Source of the DNA: VAXT01 sp963728535
Lineage (GTDB): Bacteria > Actinomycetota > Thermoleophilia > Gaiellales > Gaiellaceae
Direction of reading: 5' to 3'
Assembly: GCA_963728535.1 (NCBI GenBank)
Contig: CAVSKK010000001.1
Location: 2,666,001-2,730,000 of the forward strand
Length of the DNA: 64,000 bases
A program made the position numbers and the translations under genes. Below the pieces are notes generated by a model, which saw nothing but the letters and a program-made list of their open reading frames with translations, was not told where the DNA came from and searched no databases. Shown here in pieces: positions 34,357 through 43,146 of the stretch; position 1 is the first letter of the stretch, and each line of letters starts with the position of its first letter.

Positions 34357-35580
34357 ATGGCGACCGAGAACCTCCACATCCAGCGAAACACGACGATCCT
34401 CGCCGTGGTGCTGGCCGTCTACGTCACAGTGCTCTCGCTCGCGGCGGCCGTGCTCACGCTGACCTTCGTGCTCGTCACCGGGTTCCGGTCGCTCCTCGGG
34501 CTCGGCCCGGCGATCTACCTCGCCGCCGCCGCGCTGTCTGCCCTGCCGGCCGGACGGGCGATGGACCGGTTCGGACGGGTGCCGGTGATCGCCGTCGGCT
34601 TCCTCCTCGGATCGGCGGGGTGCGTGGTGACTGCGGCGGGGACGCACTGGGACTCGGGGATCGCGGTCGTCGGCGGCTTTCTCCTGCTCGGCGTCTCCGG
34701 TGCGGTCACCCTGCTCATCCGCACCGCCGCGGGCGACATGTATCCGCCCGAGCGCAGAGCCCGCGGGATCTCGCTCGTCCTCTTCGGCTCCATCTTCGGG
34801 GCGATCCTTGGGCCGGTGGTCTTCGGGCCACTCTTCTCGGACAAAGACGTGGCCGCCAGCACGCTCACGGTTCCCTGGCTCGCGTCCGCGGGCATGTCGC
34901 TCGTCGCGTTCGCGCTCGTCCTCACCGTGCGACCCGACACGAAAGTGATCGCCGAGCGCATCTCCGCGGGCGGCGGGGGTCAGAAGCCGGCGCCGGCGGC
35001 CCCGCTCAGTGAGATCGTGCGCCGGCCGGGCGTGCTCCCCGCGATGCTCGCGGCGATCGCGAGCTTCGGGGTCATGGTCTCGGTGATGAACCTGACCGGC
35101 TACGTGGTGGTCGATCACCATCACCACACCCAGGGGTCCGTCTTTCTGATCATCGGCGCGCACGTGCTCGGCATGTACGCGCTCGTCCTCGTCATCGGCA
35201 GGCTCATCGACCGGATCGGGCGCGCCCCGGCACTCGGCGGAGGTCTCTTCGTGATGGCCGTCTCGTGCATCGCGCTGATGTGGGTCGAGACCGTCCCGCT
35301 GACGGCAGTCTTGCTCTTCGGCCTCGGGCTCGGCTGGAACCTCTCCTTCGTCGCGGCGACCGCGCAGCTCGCCGACGCGACGAGCGCCGCCGAGCGCGGC
35401 AAGCTGCTTGGCCTGAACGACCTCCTCGCGGGGCTCACCGGCGCCGGGCTTGCGCTGGCCGGAGGAGTTGCCCTCGACGTCGTGGGTGTCACTGCACTGG
35501 CAATCGGCGCGACGGTGCTCGCTTTGGCCCCTGCGATCTTCCTGGCCCAACTCCGACCCGCGGCCAAAGCTGCGGCCTGA
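34357..35580 (+). CDS. major facilitator superfamily transporter
   Basis: 407-residue protein with about twelve membrane helices. The loop between helices 2 and 3 has GRAMDRFGRVPVIAVG, the MFS motif A, with a related copy GRLIDRIGRAPALGG in the second half, and PPERRARGISLVLFG in between. A drug or metabolite exporter is plausible; the substrate is unknown. A His cluster (DHHHHTQ) lies in the loop between helices 7 and 8. Leaderless ATG. Confidence 0.87.
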   Translation: MATENLHIQRNTTILAVVLAVYVTVLSLAAAVLTLTFVLVTGFRSLLGLGPAIYLAAAALSALPAGRAMDRFGRVPVIAVGFLLGSAGCVVTAAGTHWDSGIAVVGGFLLLGVSGAVTLLIRTAAGDMYPPERRARGISLVLFGSIFGAILGPVVFGPLFSDKDVAASTLTVPWLASAGMSLVAFALVLTVRPDTKVIAERISAGGGGQKPAPAAPLSEIVRRPGVLPAMLAAIASFGVMVSVMNLTGYVVVDHHHHTQGSVFLIIGAHVLGMYALVLVIGRLIDRIGRAPALGGGLFVMAVSCIALMWVETVPLTAVLLFGLGLGWNLSFVAATAQLADATSAAERGKLLGLNDLLAGLTGAGLALAGGVALDVVGVTALAIGATVLALAPAIFLAQLRPAAKAAA

Positions 35581-35584
35581 GTGC

Positions 35585-35631
35585 TGGTAGAATCCCGCGT
35601 CGGCGGGCTTCGGTCCGCCGCCTTTTTGATC
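35585..35631 (+). promoter_or_regulatory. rplM promoter and leader hairpin with T-run
   Basis: An extended -10 (TG at 35585-35586, TAGAAT at 35588-35593) is followed by CGGCGGGC-TTCG-GTCCGCCG (35601-35620), a stem with the very stable UUCG loop, then CC and five T (35623-35627), four bases before the rplM ATG. The hairpin would stand at or near the 5' end of the transcript. It may be an attenuator or an L13 autoregulatory site, or merely a stabilising 5' hairpin. Confidence 0.55.
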
Positions 35632-36078
35632 ATGCAGAAGACATGGAATGCAAAGCCGGGCGAGATCGAGCGCCACTGGTACGTCGTCGATGCCGAGGGG
35701 AAGACCCTGGGCCGTCTGGCCACGCAGATCGCCGAGACCCTGCGCGGCAAGGGCAAGCCGCAGTACACGCCGCACGTCGACACGGGTGACTTCGTCGTCG
35801 TCATCAACGCGGAGAAGATCGCCGTCACCGGTAAGAAGCTCGACGACAAGATGTACTACCGGCACTCCGGCTATCCCGGCGGGCTCCGCAGTCGCCCGCT
35901 GCGCGAAGAGCTCAGGCGCCGCCCGACCGAGGTCCTGCGCAAGGCCGTGAGGGGAATGCTTCCTCGAAACCGGCTCGGCCGCGCCCAGCTCCTCAAGCTC
36001 AAGATCTACGCGGGCCCGGAGCATCCCCACGAGGCGCAGGGGCCCAAGCCACTGCCGCTGGAGAACGGAAATGGCTGA
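35632..36078 (+). CDS. rplM: 50S ribosomal protein L13
   Basis: 148-residue ribosomal protein. RHWYVVDAEGKTLGRLATQI and GDFVVVINAEKIAVTGKKLDDK near the start and AVRGMLPRNRLGR near the end are the L13 signature. ATG 35632 gives the normal length; the frame open to 35581 covers the leader hairpin. It overlaps rpsI by eight bases, the usual rplM-rpsI operon. Confidence 0.96.
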   Translation: MQKTWNAKPGEIERHWYVVDAEGKTLGRLATQIAETLRGKGKPQYTPHVDTGDFVVVINAEKIAVTGKKLDDKMYYRHSGYPGGLRSRPLREELRRRPTEVLRKAVRGMLPRNRLGRAQLLKLKIYAGPEHPHEAQGPKPLPLENGNG

Positions 36079-36466
36079 GCAGGCGCAATACCAGGGCACC
36101 GGCAAGCGAAAGACCTCGGTCGCGCGGGTCATCCTCCGGCCCGGAGACGGCACGACCTGGATCAACGGACGCACCCTCGAGGAGTACTTCCCGCGCGCGG
36201 CGCACCGGACGTCGGTGATGGCGCCGCTGAAGCTTGCCGGGGCCGAAGGCCGGTACGACCTGCGCGCGCGTGTGCAGGGAGGCGGACCGTCCGGCCAGGC
36301 AGGCGCGGTTCGGCACGGCATCGCGCGCGCGCTCGTCGAAGCCGATCCCGAGCTGCGGATCTCGCTCAAGCGCGAGGGCTTCCTGACCCGCGACGCACGC
36401 AAGGTCGAGCGCAAGAAGGCCGGCCTCCACAAGGCCCGAAAAGCACCGCAGTTCTCGAAGCGCTAG
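36071..36466 (+). CDS. rpsI: 30S ribosomal protein S9
   Basis: 131-residue ribosomal protein. GTGKRKTSVARVIL at the start, GGGPSGQAGAVRHGIARAL in the middle, and the RNA-binding tail RKAPQFSKR reaching the P site are conserved. It is followed after four bases by glmM, an order common in Actinobacteria. Confidence 0.96.
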   Translation: MAEQAQYQGTGKRKTSVARVILRPGDGTTWINGRTLEEYFPRAAHRTSVMAPLKLAGAEGRYDLRARVQGGGPSGQAGAVRHGIARALVEADPELRISLKREGFLTRDARKVERKKAGLHKARKAPQFSKR

Positions 36467-36470
36467 CCCC

Positions 36471-37737
36471 TTGGCCCGGAGGTACTTCGGGACCGATGGC
36501 GTCCGCGGCATCGTCGGGGAGGATCTGACCCCGGAGCTCGTCGAGCGGCTTGGGCGCGCGTCCGCTCTCTGGTCCGGCCGGGGCCGCGTCTTCATCGGGC
36601 GTGACACGCGCGGATCCGGGCCCGAGCTCGAGGACGCATTTGCGCGCGGGGTCGCATCAGCCGGCGGGAACGCGGTGCTCGCGGGTGTCTTGCCGACCCC
36701 CGCGGTCGCGCTGCTCGCGCTCGATCTCGGGGCCGTGATCTCCGCCTCGCACAACCCGCCCGAGTACAACGGCGTCAAGCTCTTCGACGACGAGGGCCGG
36801 AAGCTGACGGACGCCGCCGAGGAGGAGATCGAGGCGCTCCTCGACGCCGAGCCCAGCGAGGAGCCCGGCGAGATCGATCGGGTCGGGGTCGCGACCGACA
36901 GCTACTTCGAGCACATCGTCGAGCGCTTCGGGAGCGACCTGTCAGGACTGAGGATCGCCGTCGACTGCGCCAACGGAGCGTACTCCGGCATCGCACCGCA
37001 GGCGTTCGAGCGGCTCGGCGCCGAGGTGGCTCCGGTCGCGGCCGCGCCGGACGGCGACAACATCAACGTGGGGTGCGGGGCGACCGACCTGTCGCTTCTG
37101 ACCGCGAATCGTCGGCGACGGTGGGTTCGACCTGGGCATCGCCTTCGACGGCGACGGCGATCGCATGCTCGCGGTCGATGCGGCAGGCGAGCCGGTCGAC
37201 GGCGACCAGATCCTGGCGATCCTCGCTCTCGACCTGAACGTCGAGCTGATCGCGGTCACCGTGATGACCAATCTCGGATTCCACCGGCTGATGGGGGAGC
37301 GCGGAATCCGCGTGCTCACGACCGACGTCGGCGACCGGTACGTGCTGGAGGCGCTGCGCCGACACGGCGGCGTGCTCGGGGGCGAGCAGTCGGGCCACAT
37401 CATCTACCTGCGGGATCACGTGACCGGTGACGGCCTCGCCGCCGCGCTGCTCCTCTGCGCCGCCCTCAAGGGCCGAACGCTCCGCGAGGCGGCCTCGGTC
37501 ATGCCGCACTATCCGCAGGCGCAGCAGAGTGTCCCGGTCTCGTCGCGAGTCCTACCGCAGAGCCTGCTCGCCGAGGTCGAGCGGCTGAACGGGGAGCTTG
37601 GGGACAGAGGCCGAATTCTCGTCCGCCCCTCCGGCACCGAGCCCGTTGTCCGCGTCCTCGCCGAGGCCCAGGATTATGGGGAAGCGCGCGATCTCTGTGC
37701 TAAGATCAGCGGGCTGGTTCTACAAGAGCTCGGTTGA
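36471..37737 (+). CDS. glmM: phosphoglucosamine mutase, split by a one-base frameshift
   Basis: Enzyme converting glucosamine-6-phosphate to glucosamine-1-phosphate for peptidoglycan. The first part (TTG 36471 to about 37110) has RYFGTDGVRG and the phosphoserine loop ISASHNPPEYNG (S93). The second part, one frame later (about 37105-37737), has GFDLGIAFDGDGDRMLAVDA, the metal loop, and ends with LVRPSGTEPVVRV. The shift must fall after 37101, because the second frame has a stop at 37099-37101, and before about 37113. Dropping one A from GCGAATC joins them as TAIVGDGGFDLGI. As the gene is essential, a sequencing error or programmed +1 shift is more likely than gene loss. Confidence 0.85.
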
Positions 37738-37864
37738 CCGACCTCCGATGCTGGAGATCGTGAACGCCGGGCTTTTACGCGTTTTTGAGAAAGTTCATAG
37801 AGAAGTTCAGGGCCGCCGACCTGCATTACCTGAAGCCCCAGACCACCGGCGAAAGGAGCTCAGG
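37738..37864 (+). promoter_or_regulatory. glmM-glmS spacer
   Basis: 127 bases. A weak hairpin TTCAGG (37806-37811) with CCTGAA (37829-37834) and an AGGAG ribosome site seven bases before the GTG start of glmS are visible. I looked for the glmS ribozyme core and found no match. Two T-runs near 37774 and 37784 are not preceded by good stems. Confidence 0.35.
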
Positions 37865-39691
37865 GTGTGTGGAATTATCGGATATGTCGGGCAGCGGAGA
37901 GCGAAGCCGCTCCTCATCCATGGCCTCGAGCGCCTCGAATACCGAGGCTATGACTCGGCCGGGCTTGCACTGCTCGAAGACGAGGGGCTCGACTACATTC
38001 GAGCCGTCGGGAATCTCGACAACCTCAAGCGGGTCGCCAAGCACAACGGCTCCCAGTCGTCGACCGGGCTCGGCCACACGCGGTGGGCGACCCACGGGCG
38101 GGTCTCCGAGGAGAACGCTCACCCTCTGACGGGCTGCGACGAGCGCAAGGCCGCGGTCGTCCTGAACGGGATCGTCGAGAACTTCCGCGAGCTGAAGCGC
38201 TCGCTGGAGTCGGACGGCCACAAGTTCACGACGGAGACCGACGCCGAAGTGGTCATGCATCTCGTGGAGCGGCACTACGAGGGCGACCTCGTCGATGCTG
38301 TCCGCGCGACGTATAAAGAGCTCGAAGGGCACTTCGCCTTCGTCGTCATCCACAGCGACCATCCGGAGCAGCTCGTCGGCGCGCGCGTCCAGTGCCCGCT
38401 CGTCGTTGGAGTCGGTGAAGGCGAAATGTTCCTCGCCTCAGCCGTTACCGCGTTCCTCAAGGAGACGCGCCAGATGCAGTTGATCGAGGACGGCGAGATC
38501 GTCTCGATCACCGCGGACGGTGCAACGTTTGCGAGCGTCGAGGACGGCGCAGTCGAGCGCGACGTGATCGAGATCGACTGGGACGACGAGGCCGCCGAGA
38601 AGTCCGGCTACGAGACCTTCATGCTGAAGGAGATCTACGAGCAGCCGGAAGGCGTGCGCGAGACGATCGGAGACCGCGTCCGTCACGGCAAGCTCGTGCT
38701 CGAGGGGATCGGCCTGACCGACAAGGAGATCCGCAACCTGAGGCGGATCGTGATCCTCGCCTGTGGCACCTCGTATCACGCTGCCGTCGTCGGCCGTTAC
38801 ATCATCGAGGAATGGGCACGGATCCCGGTCGAGCCGGACATCGCGAGCGAGTGGCGCTATCGGAACCCCGTGCTCTCGAAGGACACGCTCGTGATCGGCA
38901 TCTCGCAGTCGGGCGAGACCGCAGACGTGCTCGCCGCGGTGAAGCTCGCTCGCGAGAAGGGTGCGCGGACCGTCGCGATCACGAACATGATGGGCTCGCA
39001 GCTGACGCGTGAAGTCGACTCGGTGCTCTACACGCGCACGGGGCTCGAGGTCGGCGTCGCCGCCTCGAAGACGTTCACGGCTCAGGTTGCGCTCATCAGC
39101 CTGCTCGCGCTCAAGCTCGCCGGGGTCAAGAAGACGATCCCGCCCAAGGAAATCGAGTTCATCCTCGACGAGCTCTACCGGCTGCCCGAGCACATGCAGG
39201 CGTTCCTAGACGGAAGCCATCCGATCGAGGAGATCGCGCAGCGCTACTACGACAGGCCGTTCTTCCTCTACCTCGGCCGCCATATCGGTCTACCAGTGGC
39301 CCTGGAGGGCGCGCTCAAGCTGAAGGAGATCTCGTACATCCCGACGGAGGCGTACTCGGCCGGCGAGATGAAGCACGGGCCGATCGCCCTCCTCGACGAC
39401 GACACGCCCGTGGTCTGCATCGCGACCGACTCACACGTCTACGACAAGGTCGTCTCGAACATCCAGGAGAGCCGCGCGCGTGGAGCACACGTGATCGCGA
39501 TCGCAACCGACGGGAACGAGGACATCCAGCACCACGCGGACGACGTCATCTACGTGCCGAAGACGCCGGCGTTCCTTCAGGCGTCGCTTGCGATCCTGCC
39601 GCTGCAGCTTCTCGCGTATCGCATCGCCCGACTCCGGGGCATGAACGTCGATCAGCCGCGGAACCTGGCAAAAACGGTCACCGTCGAGTAA
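37865..39691 (+). CDS. glmS: glutamine-fructose-6-phosphate aminotransferase (isomerising)
   Basis: 608-residue enzyme making glucosamine-6-phosphate, directly before the GlmM step. The amidotransferase nucleophile is Cys2 (MCGIIGYVGQR), followed by LEYRGYDSAGLA and GHTRWATHG. Two SIS domains follow (LACGTSYHAAVVG, GISQSGETADVL, then EISYIPTEAYSAGEMKHGP), and the end NLAKTVTVE is the conserved tail. GTG start with AGGAG; the frame open to 37598 overlaps glmM and is not used. Confidence 0.96.
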   Translation: MCGIIGYVGQRRAKPLLIHGLERLEYRGYDSAGLALLEDEGLDYIRAVGNLDNLKRVAKHNGSQSSTGLGHTRWATHGRVSEENAHPLTGCDERKAAVVLNGIVENFRELKRSLESDGHKFTTETDAEVVMHLVERHYEGDLVDAVRATYKELEGHFAFVVIHSDHPEQLVGARVQCPLVVGVGEGEMFLASAVTAFLKETRQMQLIEDGEIVSITADGATFASVEDGAVERDVIEIDWDDEAAEKSGYETFMLKEIYEQPEGVRETIGDRVRHGKLVLEGIGLTDKEIRNLRRIVILACGTSYHAAVVGRYIIEEWARIPVEPDIASEWRYRNPVLSKDTLVIGISQSGETADVLAAVKLAREKGARTVAITNMMGSQLTREVDSVLYTRTGLEVGVAASKTFTAQVALISLLALKLAGVKKTIPPKEIEFILDELYRLPEHMQAFLDGSHPIEEIAQRYYDRPFFLYLGRHIGLPVALEGALKLKEISYIPTEAYSAGEMKHGPIALLDDDTPVVCIATDSHVYDKVVSNIQESRARGAHVIAIATDGNEDIQHHADDVIYVPKTPAFLQASLAILPLQLLAYRIARLRGMNVDQPRNLAKTVTVE

Positions 39692-39744
39692 CCCCCCAAA
39701 CGAGGGGCGACACCAGTCGCGCCGGCCGCAAAGGTCCGAGGTGT

Positions 39745-40569
39745 ATGTCCGCGGTCCTTTCGAGACGTCTCATGTTCTCCGCTGCGCTCCTTTCGTGCGC
39801 GGTCATCTTCGAATGCTTCGTCCTCTACGAGCGGCCGGGCCTCGGGCTCGGACACTTTTACTACCTGGCGATCGCCCTCGCCGCGATGGCGGGCGGCGCC
39901 GCTCTGGGAGCGACGGTGGGAGGCTTGGCGACCGGCCTTTACGTCGCAGGGGTGATGCTCAACTCTCAGATGCCCTCGCGCGACCTCCTGACGACGGGCA
40001 CGATCACCCGCGGGGTCACGTACATCACGATCGGCGCGCTCATCGGCTGGTTCGCATCCCATAATCGGGCGATGGTCAACGAGTTGCGCGTGTTCGCCGA
40101 GCGCGACGTGCTCACCGGGCTGCCGAATACCCGAGCCTTCGAGTCGGCGATCACAAGGCGACTCGCCTCCGGGCGGACGTTCGCGCTCCTGGTCGCCGAC
40201 ATGGATGCCGTCAAGGACTTCAACCGGGACGAGGGGTTCACTGCGGGCAACGACGCGCTGCGCAGTCTTGCCGATCGGCTCGCCACCTCGCTCGGTCCCG
40301 ACGACGACATTGCTCGGATTGGCAGCAACGAGTTCGCCATTCTCGCCAGCGTGCCGAACTCCGAGGGATCCGCGCAGCTCGCCACACGGCTCGAAGCCAT
40401 GCTCGCACAGGATCGGACGAAGGCGACGCTCGGCTGGACGACCTTCCCCCACGAGGGCGACAACGCGCTTGCCCTCTACCGTGCGGCGAGCGAACGTCTT
40501 TACGCCCGCAAGGTGATGCGCAGCTACATCCGACCGGTTCGCGAGCCGGTCGAGCAGGCCGCGGTATAG
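39745..40569 (+). CDS. membrane protein with degenerate GGDEF domain
   Basis: 274-residue protein. Several helices fill residues 8-about 105, and a GGDEF domain follows (RDVLTGLPNTRAFESAI, LLVADMDAVKDFN). The active-site loop reads RIGSNEF instead of GGDEF, so diguanylate cyclase activity is probably lost and it may instead bind c-di-GMP or GTP as a sensor. The Tad pilus in the same window would be a plausible client, but this is only inference. Confidence 0.8.
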   Translation: MSAVLSRRLMFSAALLSCAVIFECFVLYERPGLGLGHFYYLAIALAAMAGGAALGATVGGLATGLYVAGVMLNSQMPSRDLLTTGTITRGVTYITIGALIGWFASHNRAMVNELRVFAERDVLTGLPNTRAFESAITRRLASGRTFALLVADMDAVKDFNRDEGFTAGNDALRSLADRLATSLGPDDDIARIGSNEFAILASVPNSEGSAQLATRLEAMLAQDRTKATLGWTTFPHEGDNALALYRAASERLYARKVMRSYIRPVREPVEQAAV

Positions 40570-40576
40570 CGATCTG

Positions 40577-40588
40577 TAGGCTCGCGGC
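40577..40588 (+). promoter_or_regulatory. leaderless promoter -10 box
   Basis: TAGGCT at 40577-40582, six bases before the GTG of the PQQ-type dehydrogenase gene. Confidence 0.5.
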
Positions 40589-41614
40589 GTGGTCCCGCGC
40601 GCCGGCATTCGCCTGATCACGGTCCTGGTCGCCGCCGCCGTCGTCCCCGCCGCCGGGGCACCGTCCCTGAAGATCGCCGTCCCTCCGGGCTTTCGGGTCT
40701 CGACGTTTGCCGCGGGGCTCGAGCACCCGACTGCGATGGCGTGGGGACCGGACAACCGGCTGTACGTGACCGAGGACACCGGGCTCGTCGTCGTCGCGGC
40801 TCGAGGGTCGCAGAAGCCGCAGGTCGTCGTGCGCCGACTGCGAACGCCCCTCGGCCTTGCCTGGCAGGACCAGACGCTCTTCGTCTCGGAACAGGGGAGG
40901 CTGACGCGGTTCAGGCTTCAGGGGACCACGCTGACCGGCCGGCAGGCCGTTGTGCGCGGCCTGCCCTTCGGGCTCCATCAGCAAGACACCGTCGTCCTCG
41001 GTGCGGACGGGAGGCTCTACATGGGCAGCGGGTCGACCTGTGACGCGTGCAAGGAGCGCAATCGGCGAAGCGCCACGGTCCTGTCGCTGCGCCCGGACGG
41101 AAGCGATCTCCGCGTCGTCGCGCGGGGGCTGCGCAACCCGTACGGCCTTGCGTTCCAGCCGGGAACAGGTCGTCTCTATGCATCCGTGAACGGTCAGGAC
41201 AAGCTCGGGACGAAGACCCGGCCGGAGCCGGCCGAGATGGTCGTCGTGGTGAGGAGAGGTGCCTTCTACGGCTGGCCGCGCTGCTGGCCGAGCTACTGGA
41301 AGCGGCGGCTCGAAGGCCGCTGCCAGGGGGTGATGCGCCCGGCCGCCTACCTCGAGCCGCACTCCTCCGCAGACGGGCTTGCGTTCTGGCGTGGAGATCT
41401 GTTCGTCGCTCTGTGGGGCGAGTACCTGAGCGCCAAGCATGGCCGCACGGTCATGCGGATCCGGCTCGGCCCGGGTGGGCGGGCGACCCGCGTTACGAAG
41501 TTCGCGAGCGGGTTCGACCATCCGCTCGCGCTCGCGGTTGATCGAAATGGGGGTCTCCTCGTCGCCGACTGGGGCCGAGGCGTGATCTACCGCATTCAGT
41601 CGCGCGGCGGCTGA
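40589..41614 (+). CDS. secreted PQQ-dependent sugar dehydrogenase-like beta-propeller
   Basis: 341-residue protein with a signal peptide (LITVLVAAAVVPAAGA) and the soluble glucose dehydrogenase/GSDH propeller fold: LEHPTAMAWGPDNRLYVTE, LVVRGLRNPYGLAFQ-like RGLRNPYGLAFQP, and HSSADGLAFW. A CDACKERN insertion might form a disulfide. Whether it truly binds PQQ is unknown; no PQQ synthesis gene is in the window. GTG start, leaderless. Confidence 0.8.
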   Translation: MVPRAGIRLITVLVAAAVVPAAGAPSLKIAVPPGFRVSTFAAGLEHPTAMAWGPDNRLYVTEDTGLVVVAARGSQKPQVVVRRLRTPLGLAWQDQTLFVSEQGRLTRFRLQGTTLTGRQAVVRGLPFGLHQQDTVVLGADGRLYMGSGSTCDACKERNRRSATVLSLRPDGSDLRVVARGLRNPYGLAFQPGTGRLYASVNGQDKLGTKTRPEPAEMVVVVRRGAFYGWPRCWPSYWKRRLEGRCQGVMRPAAYLEPHSSADGLAFWRGDLFVALWGEYLSAKHGRTVMRIRLGPGGRATRVTKFASGFDHPLALAVDRNGGLLVADWGRGVIYRIQSRGG

Positions 41615-42006
41615 CGCAGCCGTTTCGTCTGTGACCGGCGGCGCTTCTGCTCGAGGCGGCGCTCGATTGCGGCTCGACCCGGCTTCGTGGGGCGCCGCGG
41701 GCGCTCGACGTGGAGGGCCTCGCGCAGCGCGTTCGCGACCCGCTCGATTGCGAGCTCTCGATTTCGGGTCTGGCTGCGCTCGTCCTGGGCGATCGCGCGC
41801 AACGTCGCACCTGCCTTCCGCAGGACGCGCTGCTTCTGGCGATCGGTGAGCGAGGCGGAGGCCTCGACGTCGAAGATCGCCTCCACGCGGGTCTCCGACT
41901 TCTGCGCATGCTGCCCGCCCGGACCGCTCGAGCGCGAGAACCGAAGTGTGATCTCCGAGAGCGGAATCGTGACCGAACGCGTTACCCGAATAGACTCGCG
42001 GTCCAT
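41596..42006 (-). CDS. arfB: ArfB/YaeJ-type peptidyl-tRNA hydrolase
   Basis: 136-residue ribosome-rescue factor that frees stalled ribosomes. The release-factor loop SGPGGQHAQKS holds GGQ (30-32), and the basic C-terminal tail (KRRRSQTKRLRQ) is the part that enters the empty mRNA channel. An AGGAGA site lies nine bases before ATG 42006; ATG 42015 is in frame but touches that site. Its start codon overlaps the divergent HAD gene start by two bases. Confidence 0.88.
   Translation of the reverse strand: MDRESIRVTRSVTIPLSEITLRFSRSSGPGGQHAQKSETRVEAIFDVEASASLTDRQKQRVLRKAGATLRAIAQDERSQTRNRELAIERVANALREALHVERPRRPTKPGRAAIERRLEQKRRRSQTKRLRQPPRD
41991..42004 (+). promoter_or_regulatory. near-leaderless promoter -10 box
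   Basis: TAGACT at 41991-41996, eight bases before the ATG of the HAD-IIA gene. It lies inside the arfB coding region on the other strand. Confidence 0.45.
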
Positions 42007-42778
42007 GCCCGCCATTCTCCTGGACGTCGACGGCGTCTTCCACGTTTCGGGCCAACCGATCGACGGCGTCGGCGATGCTGTTCGTCGACTCCGCGAGGAC
42101 GGTCATCGCCTGCGGTTCGTCACCAACAACACGACGAGCTCGCGAGCCGACCTCGCCGAGGACCTCCGTGCCCTCGGGGTCGACCTCGAGGACGAGGAGC
42201 TCGAGACGACTCCGCGCGCTGCCGCGCGCACGCTCGCCGGCAAACGCGTGCTCGCACTGACCATGGCCGCGATCCGGCCGGAGCTCGAAGGCGTGCAGCT
42301 CGTCGGCGAGGAGGCGGAAGCGGTCCTGCTCGGCGGCGCCGATGAGACCGACGAGCCGAACCGCGTCTTCAGCTATATGAACCTCGCGCGGGCGTTTGCC
42401 GAGCTCGAGGCCGGCGCGGATCTCTACTGCCTGCACAAGAACCGTTGGTGGCAGACATCGCGCGGCCCACTCCTCGATTCGGGCGCCTTCATTGCCGGGC
42501 TCGAATACGCGGCCGAGGTGGAGGCGACTGTGCTCGGGAAGCCGAGCCCGGCGTTCTTCGGCGCCGCGCTCGACGCCCTCGACGCCGACCCGGAGCGGAC
42601 CTGGATGGTCGGCGACGATCTCGAGGCCGACATCGCCGGCGCAAAGAGTTGCGGCCTGCGCACGGTCCTCGTGCGCACGGGCAAGTTCCGGGAGCAGGCT
42701 CTCGCAGACTCCCTCGTCAAGCCGGACGCGGTCGTCGACTCGCTCGGGGACGTGCCGGGACTCCTCGCTCGGGACTAG
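42005..42778 (+). CDS. HAD-IIA family sugar/phospholysine phosphatase
   Basis: 257-residue HAD phosphatase of the NagD/LHPP class. Motif I AILLDVDGVFHVSG, motif II RFVTNNTTSSR, the cap about residues 85-180, motif III Lys in VLGKPSPAFF and motif IV MVGDDLEADIAGAKSCG are all present. Substrate not predictable. acpS follows after two bases. Confidence 0.87.
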   Translation: MPAILLDVDGVFHVSGQPIDGVGDAVRRLREDGHRLRFVTNNTTSSRADLAEDLRALGVDLEDEELETTPRAAARTLAGKRVLALTMAAIRPELEGVQLVGEEAEAVLLGGADETDEPNRVFSYMNLARAFAELEAGADLYCLHKNRWWQTSRGPLLDSGAFIAGLEYAAEVEATVLGKPSPAFFGAALDALDADPERTWMVGDDLEADIAGAKSCGLRTVLVRTGKFREQALADSLVKPDAVVDSLGDVPGLLARD

Positions 42779-42780
42779 GG

Positions 42781-43146
42781 ATGCGCGTCGGCGTCGACCT
42801 GATCGAGATCGAGCGGATTCAGCGTGCGCTCGAGCGCTACTCGGGGTTCGCGGCCCGCTGCTTCACCGAAGCGGAGCGCGCGTACTGTGAGAGCCGCGGC
42901 AACCCGGCTCAGCACTATGCCGCGCGTTTCGCGGGCAAGGAGGCCGTCGGCAAGGCGCTCGGGTGTGGAGTCCGCTTCACGTGGCGCGAGATCGAGATCG
43001 CAGGCAGGCCGAAACCGCAGGTCCGGCTCTCGGGGCGGACGAAGGCCTGGGCCGAGAAGGTCCGTGCAGGCGCGATCGACCTCTCGATGACGCATTCCAA
43101 GGAGCTTGCGACCGCCGTCTGCCTTGTCGCCGACCAGGATGCTTGA
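42781..43146 (+). CDS. acpS: holo-[acyl-carrier-protein] synthase
   Basis: 121-residue phosphopantetheinyl transferase that activates acyl carrier protein. It has the metal/CoA motifs GVDLIEIERI and ARFAGKEAVGKALG, and SMTHSKELATAVCLV at the end. ATG 42781 gives the usual length. It overlaps nnrDE by eight bases; acpS-nnrDE-alr is a known gene order. Confidence 0.95.
   Translation: MRVGVDLIEIERIQRALERYSGFAARCFTEAERAYCESRGNPAQHYAARFAGKEAVGKALGCGVRFTWREIEIAGRPKPQVRLSGRTKAWAEKVRAGAIDLSMTHSKELATAVCLVADQDA

Noticed and set aside
34318..36432. Minus-strand open frame of 704 codons across MFS, rplM and rpsI
   Set aside because: It lies opposite two ribosomal protein genes and a transporter and is arginine/glutamate-rich without domains.
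37738..37864. glmS ribozyme upstream of glmS
   Set aside because: No match to the conserved ribozyme core; only a weak six-pair hairpin is seen.
39705..39744. Possible c-di-GMP (GEMM) riboswitch before the GGDEF gene, from CCGCAAAGG and ACACC/GGTGT pairing
   Set aside because: The first half of the aptamer consensus is missing and the spacer is too short for a full GEMM element.
40238..42436. Minus-strand open frame of 732 codons across four genes
   Set aside because: It is opposite or overlapping genes with clear families (GGDEF, PQQ-type propeller, arfB, HAD) and has shadow-type composition.
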